This document shows positions 36,201 through 48,700 of a DNA stretch of 64,000 bases, one piece after another. How positions within the stretch are numbered: position 1 is the first letter of the stretch; every line of letters begins with the position of its first letter. A program made the position numbers and the translations under genes. The notes under the pieces were generated by a model. That model was not told the DNA's origin, made no database searches, and worked only from the letters and a program-made list of their open reading frames with translations. This stretch comes from Dipetalonema caudispina (lineage: Eukaryota > Nematoda > Chromadorea > Rhabditida > Onchocercidae): the NCBI GenBank assembly GCA_013365325.1, contig JABVXV010000063.1, forward strand, positions 1 to 64,000, written 5' to 3'.

Positions 36201-39200
36201 ATCGTTTGTATGGCTGACTTACTTATGTAGTTTATACTGTTAATTAAAAGATTGACTAAGATGTCAAATCGTCCATATATGTGACATTAATTATTGTTTT
36301 TTTTTTTTTTTTTTTTTTTCTCCCAGTAACAAATTACAACAAAGGGAAGAAATTCGTTAATTTTCAGAATGGATTACTTCTCAATACTGCGAAACATCTT
36401 GACAAAAACATTAGCAGAAGCAATACAAGTAGCAATAATGGTCGTGATTTAATTGAACTTTCATTTCCCATAATGCAATTATTCGGCCATGATCTTGATT
36501 TATCACCTTATTTTTTTGGTGTTGAATATACAGCTGATGGTGTGAATCGAATTTCTGGAACAAATATCAAATATGTCAAATTAGTGGCTTTACATTTCCG
36601 AACACAACGACCAAATGAATGGACCAGCGATGATACATTTCATTGGGAACGTCTAGTCGGAGATTACTTCAAGAAGTAAGAGTCATTTTTCGTTTTACTC
36701 ATCCAAGTGCAACGGATAAAACAAATTATGAAATAATTAATGCATCAAAATATAGAGGAAAAAATTGAGCTTCGAAATCTCGCAGGTGTTTTGCGCTTAA
36801 CCAAGAATGAAAATTGCGCGAAGTTACAGCTCACAGTGTTGTAGGGAAAAGCAAAAGATTGCGAACTTTTCTACGTAATTTCTATCTCTTTTTTTGACAA
36901 GGTTTTTAATTGTTAATGTCCTCTTACCTGTTGTTGATTTCTTCTGTCCTTCATCAAAACAGCTCTTCAGCCTTTGTTCCATAATATAAAATTTATAGTG
37001 AATACAACAGTTCCTTAATTCGACCAATTGCATTTTCATTTGCTTATACGCAAGATGAAATCGTTCGTGCTGGTCTTGCGCTGATACCTTACATAATGCT
37101 TGGCTTTATTATGATGTGCACATTTACTGTTGGAACAGTTAGCATCAATTCAATATATATGAGACAGGTTATTTTGTAGTTTAAATATCTGAATGTGCTT
37201 TTATATATCTTCAATCTTTGCACGAATTTTCCTGAAGCCTTTTTCATTCCTACAGCAAAAATTTGCAAAATTCTTCTACTGTCGCACTTAGCGAACAGAA
37301 TGAGTCAGCGTACTGCAAAATATTAGAGAGTCATTTTCTAGTTGAGAATCTTTCCAAAGTTCATCACTTTTAATTCGTACAAATGCATAACAGTTTTATT
37401 CGGTTATGAAATATTAAATTCTCACCGGATTTGCTCATGTCGACTCAAATTGAATGCTGCAAAGCAGTTGAAAAATCCGAAAAATACATTACATACAAAA
37501 GATGCTACCAGATAGAAAGAATCCATAGATATCATATGATTATAATCTCAAATTCGACAAGTTGGATACATGCAGTATATAAGATATAGCATAAAACTTT
37601 ATCTGAAACTGGAGGAAAATGAAAAAATCTAGCTGAGTGAGTGAAGTAATCAGATGTAGTTGATATTTTTTAATGAATTCTCTTTCCAGCAATATATTTC
37701 TTTTGGAAGCTTTCGTTTGTTCTATAAATAAGGAAAATATCTGGAATTTGAAATTTAACTCATTATATTACAGTTTTCTAAAACCAAAGTAGTCTATGCT
37801 CTTATCGGATGTATCACACCGTTAATGGCAACTTCAGCTGCTCTTGGCCTTTTGATTTTGTTGGGTCTTCGGCCTGGTTCTATCCTCTGTGTTACACCGT
37901 TTCTTACTCTGGCTATAGGTATTTCCTTTTCATTTACCTTTTCTATTATTATAAATAATTTATTATTCTAATGATAGATGGCCAAAACGTTCACTATTTA
38001 GATAAATTTGGAAGGATAAGAAATAAAAAAATTGGCTAAAAATTTACGTCTTTCTAGGGGTCGACGATGCCTTTCTAATGATCAGTGCATGGAACAGAAC
38101 AGATATTGAAATGAAAAATGGTACTGCTACGTATAAAACAGTTCGAGAGAGAATGGCGGTTGTAAGTTTGCTATTTTTTTTTTCTCCGAATTTTTGTTTT
38201 AAGAAGAATTTACATCGTTTTGCAGTGCTTTTTGAAAAAACGTCAGCTTTGTTACATTATAATTCATTAGGTTCTAACCGATATTGGGCCATCGATAACC
38301 ATAACATCATTGACAAACATGTTAGCCTTTGGAATTGGCATATTCACGACACCAACACCCGAAATCCAACTTCTGTGTATCGCCAATGTAGTAGCTATTT
38401 TTTTGGATTATGTATATACCATAACGCTTTATGCTGCTGTGTTTTGTATTGGAGGTCAAATAGAAATGCAGCAAAAAACTATTTATGCAAAATCTATTGC
38501 TCCTGAACGAAAGCCATCGATGGTTTGTTAATTTTATCAGATTTTTTAAACGAAGTGAACTGAAGAGGGAGGTCAAAGGAAAAGGGAATCGAACGACTAG
38601 GTACTGATCTTGTAGTTCTGAAATAGCCGTTCCAAGCATTCATCGCACTTTAGTAGCGTCGAAATTATTACTGATATCAAACCGTATTGGGAGGCGAAAA
38701 TATATATATTACAGCAAGTTTGAATGTTTGCATTAACTGACATTGCCATGTTTGAAATAACTAAATGAATTCTAAAAAGTTATTCAATTAAGAGTGGTGG
38801 AATGGAATATATAAACTGTATTAGTTTATCAGTACAATTTAGATATTGTTTAGATATTATGTTAACCAATTTAACATCATGTATCGGCCAATCAAGGAAA
38901 ATTTTGTTTGATGATATCGTCTCTATCCCAAAGTTTTAACCTTACTTTTTAGGTCACAACCTTCCTGCACAATTACTGCAAATACTTATCAAGTGGTTTC
39001 ACGTCAGCTTTGATATTTATACTGCTTCTGGTTTACTTGATAGCGAGTATTAAATATGCGCTAATGGCAAAGGGTTGTCTGACACCAGGAAAATTATTTT
39101 TGGCTGATTCACCTATGAATGAAGTACTTGGACAAATTTTATTTCATTTCAGTTCAGTTTAACTTCAATATTCTAAAGAATCACAAAAAATTTTCAGGTA

Positions 39201-41376
39201 AATGAGCTACACACTAAAATTATCATGCCATCATACACTTTCGTGACTGTGTTCATCTTAGAACCAGGAGATTTACGAAATTCATCCAGACGCGAGCGCA
39301 TGAAAGATCTGATATCTCAGTTCGAAGCAGTACCTGGTTGCAAAGGCTCTAGGTTTACGCATTTCTGGCTTCGTGATTATGAGACGTATTTGGAGTCAAA
39401 GAATGATGAAAGCGATAGAAGTGACTTTGATGATTATACTGCAAATGATCTGTTTAAATTCCTGAAATGGCCCGAATACGAATCCTTGGGTGGATTTATG
39501 AAATTCGATAATCAAACTAATCGGTGACTGATTTTTGATGCTTCAGTGGAAAATTTTTGAACTTTCACTTCCTTTTTTATAATAATTTTATAATACAATA
39601 ATATTTCTTGAATCTGGATTGCAACAAATGAGATAGATATATCCAGATTTCGATTTTAGAATCTAGCTTTTGTCATTGTCAGTTTACTGAGAGGTCTGCT
39701 CATTTGTCTCTGCACAAAATTGCTTATAGACCGGAAAACTAATTCATTATATGTAAGATGTTGTCAAGAACTGACGAAAGATTGTTATAATTTTCTTATG
39801 ACTGCTTCTTGGACAGAACTTGGTTATAAATTTGCTCAAATCTTAAAATTTCAATACAAATGGACAATGTTAATGAATGGTTTAGAGAAATTTGAGAAGC
39901 TTTTATGCAAACAAGTTTCAGTCTTACAGCCTTTTACGTCACGGTTGCTTATCATGGTAAAAATCAGTCAGATTGGATACAACGATTGAACATGTTAAAA
40001 GTGTGGCGAGCAATTGTAGACCGTTATAAGATATGAATTTTACATTGTATAATAATAATGAAAACATACAAACACGTACAAGAAGCTTTTGGAGTTAATA
40101 TATCAAATTTCAATTAGAATTGAAATGGTATGCGTTTTCTGTACATACAAGTTCTACGTATTTGAACATTAACTTTTATAGGACCTTGGAGCATCAGTAT
40201 ATGAAGAAGAAGCATTATTCACGGATCAAATTGATTCTTTGATAACGACAACCTTACAAACATTTCTTGTGATCCTGGCATGTATGGCAATGGTGTGTTA
40301 CATTTTTATGCCTAACCTTCTTTCCGTGATGATTGCAATCTTATCAACAGCATCAATATGTGTTGGTAAGCTCAGTATATCATACTTCCAAGTTTTAAGT
40401 TACAAGCCTGTTTAAAAACAACCCTTGAGAGGTTTCGTAAATTATTTCAAAAATTAAAATGAAGCCTAAACTGACTTTACAGGAGTATTTGGGTTCTTGA
40501 CTTTTTGGAATGTTGATGTCGACCCGGTTTCGATGGCAACAATGATTATGTCTATCGGTTTGTCGGTTGACTTTCCGGCTCATATTACTTTTCATTACCA
40601 CCGCACTGGATTAAATCCAGATCTGACATCAGTGCAAGAACGAATTGCGCATTCATTCGGCGTCATTGGTTTCCCATTGCTTCAGTGCAGTTTCTCAACG
40701 ATGCTCTTCGTCCTGATTCTGCTACTTGTTCCAAGCTATATGAGTGAAGTACGTATTTGTAAAATTTTAAAAATCGTTCTCGCAGCATATTGATTCAATC
40801 AATTTCATTCTTAACTTCGAAATTTCGACGATCAACTGATATTTTGATTTGAAACAATAGATATTTTATTTCTTTCATTACAGGTTTTTACAAAAGCCGT
40901 AGTGGTAGTAATCTTACTGGGAACACTTCATGCGCTAATTGTTGTTCCAGCTCTTCTTTGTGCATTCTCAAACATTTATCAGTATTTTTTATTTATAAAA
41001 GATCATAAGGTTATCATTCCTTTGTTTATTTAGCATAACTCTATCAGAAATTCCTGCAGGAGATGTTCCTAATCATTTGTAATGAAGATTGAATTAGATC
41101 TATACTTGTGAATTCGACATAGAATTGAACATCGTATTTTGAAAATTTAAAGAGTTCTTGAAACCTATCCAAAAGTTCGAGTGAAAAAGTTTTATAACTG
41201 CCATATTTTTGGTGTAGCAATTGAACTCATTTCTAAACTATATTTTCTTTTTTTTCTGCAAATTTCAGCTGACATCATTCACTGGCACAGTAACGCCAAA
41301 AATAACTGATTCATTCATTGCTGTGCAGCAGCCGGATTCTACATTACAATCTACCACAAAACCCACGGGACCGTGA
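33246..41376 (+). CDS. Patched-related (PTR/PTCHD-type) RND membrane protein
   Basis: Multi-pass membrane protein of the nematode-expanded Patched-related family, whose members act in cuticle formation, moulting and sterol or lipid handling. Fourteen coding exons: 33246-33362, 35534-35860, 36368-36675, 37011-37167, 37774-37918, 38058-38161, 38271-38522, 38953-39123, 39198-39523, 39922-40030, 40182-40365, 40483-40748, 40884-41009 and 41269-41376, giving about 899 aa. After a cytoplasmic start and TM1 comes a large extracellular loop (FCDVNEPVRQF, NGLLL). The sterol-sensing region follows, with the family signature AIGVDDAFLMISAWNRT (Asp354/355) and VLTDIGPSITITSLTN. A second extracellular loop comes next, then the second TM bundle with SIGLSVDFPAHITFHYH (Asp763). 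The tail ends STTKPTGP. AATAAA lies at 41414-41419, 38 nt after the stop. Intron 1 is 2.2 kb. The intron after exon 39922-40030 has no GT at the family-preferred junction. The family number is not assigned. Confidence 0.94.
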
Positions 41377-42786
41377 CATTTGCGCAATACACGATTCCAT
41401 TGGATCATTTAATAATAAATTTTTTGTACTGTTGCTAAAGGAACTAATTCGACTAGAAATTTCGCAAGCATTTTACTTGTTCAGGTTTCATCAAGCTGTT
41501 GAGAGTATTTACAAGAATTTAAAACTATATGACAAATTCGAGATAGAAATGACGTATTAGAATTCTCTCATTGCTAAACAATGATAAAGGAATGAAACTG
41601 TCAACTTTCATATTGTTCATACTATTTTGATCATTTCAAAAAGTGATGAATTTGTATTTAAATAAACTGATAAACATGTGAATCATTGCCTATTACTGTT
41701 TTCCCTGACAAAGAAAACTTCCGGCCACATAAAATGAAAAAGACAGCGTTATAAACGATAAAAATTCGCAAAAGTGCACAAATTAAAAAACGATGTGATG
41801 CTATTGACATTTTGCTTCGCTTCTTTAAAGTAAGGAAAAATTTTCTTTATTTCATCCTCACAATTCTAAAAAGGCGCCTCACCGGAAAAGTACGCTAATT
41901 ATCTGGGTTAAAATGAATATTTCAATTAAGCACTACTTAAAGATGAACAGATTCATTCACTGAATATCTGATGAGCTTTGACATTATCCTATATACCGCC
42001 AAGTGAGTAATTGCGCATAACTAAATTTCAGAGTTTGCAAACTACTTCCAGTAAACGAATGAAAACTTTTTCATAAGGACAAATTCAAATTAGAAACAAT
42101 TAGATGTTGCTTTCATCCTGAAAATTAAGGATATATTGAGAAAAATTTTGAGATTTTTATAACTTTTCGAAGATTTTATCTAGCTAATAAAAATCTTGAA
42201 ATAGTATACAGATATCATCCCAAGAAAGAAACTGAATTCTTTGTAATTCATTGGGCTCTATAAGTTATGTACATATTTGAAATAATGCATATTTCAATGA
42301 CGATGGATAGAACAACAACCAATTTCATATTATTCAAATTAAAAGGTAGCTGAAATGTTTGGACGTCAACATAGCACGAAGATGAACAACGGTCAAAAGA
42401 TCCGTGAATGTATTGAAATGGGCATGAAGGCTTTTGAAAGAAAGAAAGAAAACCTCAACCAATTCTAATAAAAAAAAGGTGCAATTTCCTCCCTGTTTCG
42501 AACTAGTAGTCAACAAATAAGTCACAAGTATTCTTCTTTATGCTAACTATCATTATTAATTATTAAAGATTTTCCGAGTTAAATGTCAGAACTTTAAAAT
42601 TCAATCCTGTTGAATTCAGTTTCAATGCTTCATATTCGCATTAAAATATCCAGATAAAATTTACAAATAAAACTGTTGTTTATATTACTAGTCTTTTCTA
42701 TATCTTTTTACAGAACAAATATGATTGTGTATGAATACGAATAAATTATTCTCCAATTAAAATCATATAATCAGTACATATTTTCA
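41377..42786. other. Convergent region between ptr and rsef-1
   Basis: The two genes point towards each other across 1.4 kb. It contains the ptr polyadenylation signal (41414-41419), 3' untranslated sequence, and a coding-like 41-codon segment at 42346-42468. Nothing else is recognised. Confidence 0.55.
42346..42468 (+). CDS. Possible alternative last exon of ptr, or small gene
   Basis: After an ATTAAAAG acceptor, 40 codons are open to TAA at 42466-42468, and the stop overlaps a perfect AATAAA (42467-42472). The peptide is hydrophilic and coding-like (KVAEMFGRQHS region, then QKIRECIEMGMKAFERKKEN). The segment begins in phase 0, matching the phase-0 end of ptr exon 40884-41009, so it could replace the normal last exon at 41269-41376. 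An internal ATG at 42355 would also allow a 37-residue independent peptide. No family recognised. Confidence 0.35.
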   Translation, partial: VAEMFGRQHSTKMNNGQKIRECIEMGMKAFERKKENLNQF

Positions 42787-45700
42787 TTAAATACAGCACC
42801 AACTTTTTTGTTTTGTTTGCAAACTCATATCAAGTTTCAGTACATCCTCCAGCTGCTGGTCTTCACGTTCTTGCAATTTCCTAAAGAAAGAAAAGTCGGA
42901 AAAGTGAAAAAAAAGTGAAAGTACACCTAACAATCCAAATCAGATACTACTCAAACTACCCCGCCCTTAAAAAAAAAGAAAAAAAAAAAAAAACCATTTC
43001 AGCTCAAAAATTTTAGAACCAATAAGTTTTATTGTTTGATTTTTTAAAACGATCCGCTGATGAAAATAACACTTCACCTTTAATAAGGATATCTGGAACA
43101 ATATCAGTATAGTTCGAATCCTGAATCTTTCAGGATAAGCATTCTCTTGCTCTCACCTCCTAATTCGATCATGTCTTTTAGCGTTTTATGATAATAATAT
43201 TTGATCGTTTGAATACTTACAAAGAATTTAGATAAAATCGTAAAAAAAAATTACATAGCAACAGCTCTCATGCAATCGTTAACACCAAAACCACTAAAAG
43301 CACTCGTTTCAAAAAACAGCATACCAAATTCCTGCAAATTTAACAAATATTTCTTGTGATAATTTATTAAACCTTCATTAAATACCAAAATGAATAAAAA
43401 TCTTTACTTCAGCAAGCTTCTTGCCGTGTTTGTAAGTAAGCACCCTGGCCTGATCATTCGCAAATAAGTCAACCTATAAATTTAACATTTATACAGTTGG
43501 CGAGGATTAAAGAATGTATTCAATTGTAAATTGGTGTTATTGGTATTTTGGGTAAAGACAAATAAAGAGAATAGGAGTGGAATAAAAAATATAATTTCTA
43601 GAAAAAAGTGTGTGCTGAGGTGGCTAAAGGAAAACGATCATTTCAGTTCAAGGGTACTTGTTTGTGAGAAAATATCAGTTATTATGCAATCACAACGTTT
43701 GTAGTAATGAACTAATACCTTGTTCCCGACCAAACACATTACACAACCTTCGTCCACTCCAGCTTTCACAGAGGTAATCCAATTTCTAACATTTAAAAAT
43801 GATTGTTCTGAGGTTACGTCATACATTAATATGATACCATCCGCTTTTCGAAAATACTGCTTTGTTATACATCGAAATCTACAGTAAATCCCGTGTTCAT
43901 GATATCTTAACACTTACAAGAATCTTATAGAAATAATGAGTAAATGATGAATGAATCAGAGAATGTAAAGTTAGCAGTTATGTTACAGTGAGAGGAAAAG
44001 TGAGTTTAACATATCTTAAGTGATTTAACGCAAAAAATGGATCCCAAAATGTGGAACGTATCAGAAGCTAAATATCATGAATAAGTTCATATGATCTGCA
44101 GAGAAATCCAGAAACTAAAACCTTTCCTGGCCAGCGGTATCCCATAATTGCATAGCAACAACACGGTTACACAGACGGATTGTTTTAACAGTAAAGTCAA
44201 CCCCAATGGTAGCATTAAAAAGAAGTTTGAATCGATTGTGACAAAATCGATGCAGGAAGCAAGTCTTACCAACGGCCGAATCACCCACAAAAACCACTTT
44301 GAAAATACGATCCGGTAAGTAATCTGGCCTTTGCTGCAACTTATTTCAAAAAGGAGAAACTTACTTCTTGCAAGCACATTCCTAAACTGGAAATGCGATT
44401 TTAAAGTTCATATACATGAATTTTAAAAAATATATACACTTCTAAATATATATTAGATGTTTGTAAATTTTTATGTGGCGTTCCACAGATAAAAACTGTA
44501 TCGATCTTCTTACTAAGTCTGAATCATCTAAATATGAACTTACTGCGTCATATGTAAGGCGTGGAAGCGCATTTAGATTTTAAATGTATTTCCGGTTACT
44601 GATGCTCGAAATTGATTTCAACTTTCAATTTGGATTTCTAAAACTTACCGTAGATGGTGGTTCCTCCTTATTTATTATTCCACATTCCCGTAATTCCTGC
44701 AAATGCAAATAACTTTACTAATTCTAGCGAATTGCTCAATTAGATTGAATCATTTAAATATAGAAATTTGCATTGCATTTCTGAAGTGGAATTGCAGGCA
44801 AGTTAATTGGTAGTGTTAGCTTTTATAAAGAGCCTTCGAAAACATTTTTATTGAAAAGACCTAACAGCTCTCAAATGTAATTTTTCTGTTTTCAAGAAAC
44901 CTTTGCCATTTTAACCATTCCTTTGCTTCAGAACTTCGGGAACATTCATATACTCAAAGCCATTTATTTCACTACTTTAACTACAACCATAATTTTCAAT
45001 TCATTAATCCATTTGTTCCCAACAAGCAAACTAGCAGAATTTCCTATTTTTTAATTAAAATACAAGGTACTAAAAGTAAGGACATCTTACTCTTTTGTTT
45101 TCTACTTACAACCTTTCAGACAACAAAATAACTTAAGATTTGCACAATACTGCGTGTGATTTATTCTTTTTTGGCTAGAATAATATATCACTACTGCAGT
45201 AAACTGCTGGATGCATACCACTTTTCAGCTTTAAAGTTTACTAGAAACACCAACATCAGCCAGTGATCGATATTCGGTTGATGATTTTATTTCCGGAAAA
45301 GATATACATTTGTATAAATCTAGTTCACTTGTCGTTTCCCTATTCCGCTTTTGCAAATCATCCAGCTGTAATTCAATTCATCACTTTAAAAGCTATATCT
45401 AAATGAGATGAAACAAGTATTCTGCAGAGTAAAATAGTAAAATTGATCTTTTCTTTCCGAAAGTCACCGAAAGATTTCCTTATAAGATCAAATTAAATAT
45501 TAGATGCTATCTTCCTCATTATTTCTCATTTACATTTAATCTTTAAAAAAACTTCTAAAAGGAGGTTGCGATAACAAATATAAAGTTTTTTTTAACGATC
45601 ATAATCATGCCAGCATCTGAAGAGATTAAAATATTTCATTTGTATCATTTTTACAGTTAAACACTAAATTAAAAAAGAAGCATAGCAAAAACAAGAAATG

Positions 45701-48700
45701 GTACTGGACTTTTAGCGATGTATTTTTCAAATCTTTAAAAAAAAAGAATAAGTCAACTTTAAAATGTTAATGCCCTGAATAAAACAGAAAAACAATTAAT
45801 CTTATAAGCACAAATAGGTAAAGCGGTAATTAAGATAAATATCGTTCAACTGTACCAACTTTCAAAGAGCTTAAATGCACTATATTTAGAACTATAAAAA
45901 TCGAACGGTACCTTTTTGAGGGTTGAAAGTATCTTTCTAACGACATCAATCGTCATCAAATAAAAATCATAGTGATACATTAATGATACATTCAACAAGA
46001 AATTCGTTTCAAAATTATTCGTTGACAAATTTTCATTCTAAATATCAATTAATACAAAGCATACTTTGAAATTCTGCTTTATTTCCATTATTGATTGTGT
46101 TGGAGGATCATATAGTGCTGATGGACCCGTGTTGTCTACGGTAAATGGGTATTCGGTCACTGATTCTCTGTAATGGATTTATTTTCAAATAATAGAGTGG
46201 ATTGAAATTTTATTTAATCCTTTAAATTGAAATTTAACTACAGCTTACAAATTTGCTTTCACCTTGATCTAAAACTCAAATTTTCAATACACTGATATAG
46301 AGATTCATCAAATTCATTTAATACTGAACGAATTTTCGTTTATTAATTAGGATAGTGATTTAAAAAAACACCTATGAACTTTCTAGAAAATTTCAGCGTA
46401 TTTAAAGGCAACAATATTGTTTACCACTCAGAATATTGGAAAATTTTTCTAGTTTTGGTCATATCCAAAAATTGAAAGCAGTTTACTGATTTCCTGTATC
46501 ATCGTAAGATAAGTTTACAGAATTAACTCCAACATGGTATATTACTTGGAATATATAACTTCTTTGGAAAAAAAGGGTAAATGACTTTAAAATGGGACTG
46601 TTTTATTATAATTGAAAGTATAGTAACAGTTGATGGAAAAATATTTGCTTTACGATTTCCTCTTCAGTTCAACTACAATGCAACTCTTGCACAAAATATA
46701 ATACCAAATGAGATAAAGGTAAGTGTACTGTTGAAAATGTCCACTTAATAGCAATTTGCCGTTTAAATAGCTATCAAAAGCAGCATTACAGCTAGTATTA
46801 TTAAAAATCGCAATTCTTTTATCTCTACTCTCTTTGGAAATCCTGAGAATTTTCAGGAAATATACTGAAATATCTTGGAGGAGTCGTTTCTAGTTATAAA
46901 TAATAAAAATGTTTAGTTAGATATCAGTAGGACTCATTTTTGGAATAAGATAAATTACTTCATAATTTCGTATATATGAAATGCATTTCGTGGATAATAG
47001 TTATAATGTACGAATAATAGGAATGGAACATTCATATAATCGAAAACGAAAAGTACGTAAAATATGAAAATGCTTGATAAATGAAAAATAACAAACAACG
47101 CTGGATGAACTGTCTCATTGTTGCCCATTCCAATTGCTGCGACTGATAGCTCGTCTTTCAAAGAACCAGTAAAATCATAAATTTGTTGATGTTGTGCACC
47201 TTGATGATGCTCCTGGTTATGATTTCCATCGTGTCCACTATAGTATTGCTGTCGTTGTCCAGTAATTTCAGATTGCTTCTTATCTTGCAATGCCTTGTCC
47301 AGTTCTGTAAGCATTCCAGCAGAAATGGATTGTCTTCGAGCTGATACTAAATCCATTGTTTTTCGATCAGAATCCGTCAGATTTCCACTCATTTCTTTTT
47401 CTTTTTTTTCTCGCTCATTTTCTTCCATTATTTTTTCACCACTCTTTTTTAAAACTCCATCACTTTTTGTTAAATACACTTCTTCTTTTGTTCTCTGAAA
47501 TGATTCGCATCAATTAATCGATCAATCTATATTAGTGAAAATTGTTTCATTTTAAAATTACCAATTGCGAATGATTGTTACGGAAGTGACACAAAGAAAA
47601 TTGCAAATAGTTTAACTAATGAGTAAGTGAAATTGAATATCTTAAACTATTATTGAGAAAGCGAGATCCCTCATACGGATATGTGGATAGTTCTGGTTTG
47701 CTAGTAAAATCTTAATTATTCCTCAATTTTTTGTCTAAATTTGGTTTTTTTCCTTTTTCTTTTTTTTTGTCAAATTCACAAAAGCCTTAGTTCTGTTCTT
47801 TCAAAATCTCGAAATTATCATAACTTGTTGGGAAAAGAAGTTGCTAGAGAACTTTAAATGCAAAGATCATATTTCCTGTTATCTTCGGAAAATTCTACTT
47901 TTCCAATATCTATGTATACACTTCAAACTGGTGTAGAAAATGGAAGATAATAAAACCGAATTTGCTTTGTTACGATGGAAAATATGTTTTCTCAGGTCTA
48001 GATGATATGCCAACTTTACGTACTGAAATGTAAGAGAAGGAAACAAAAAATTGCAGGTGGGTGGCTATAAAGAATCTAAGGCGAAAAGAAAACACAGCTC
48101 AAAAATCTTGTCACGCAAAATCTTATGCAAATTTCGCTATAAGATTAAATCTATTTCCACCGCTAGCAAAAGCTCTTTTGACAGAGGAGCCTGGTTTTCC
48201 TGCTAAAACTTTTGTTCATCATAGTTCGCAATCTTCAGCATTCCTTCTATATTGAGTCCATAAATCTTAATTTACTACATTATGAAGGTTTCAACTTTGT
48301 ACTATTATCTACCCATTCATTTCTGACCAAAAAATAAGGGGCAAGTACCTTACCAAATTCCAAACTTCGTCCTAATTTGCAAAAACTTTGATTCTGCTTT
48401 TTTCTTCAGGTGGTTAGTGATGATATATTTAAATGCTGCGAAAATAGCCGATCATCTGTATCTATCGATACTACGGACACAAAAACAAAGGAAGAAGCTT
48501 TTCCGCTTTTTTTGGGAAACTTATAAATTGAAAATTAAAAATTTTTCGAACTACTCAAGTCCTAGGATTTCAGAATTCGTCTTATCTATACAGCAAGGCC
48601 ACTCTTAACAGGAAAACCTCCTTAAATTTTTTAAAATCATGAGTCGAGGACATATTATTTCCTGGATAAAGTTATTTGCCAATAGCACTTTCGCATTTCT

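Noticed and set aside
41318..41560. 80-codon frame overlapping the end of ptr
   Set aside because: It overlaps the true last ptr exon in another frame and then the 3' untranslated region, including AATAAA.
43105..43130. tRNA B-box-like GTTCGAATCC
   Set aside because: The flanks do not pair into a T-arm, and no A box or acceptor stem is found at the right distance.
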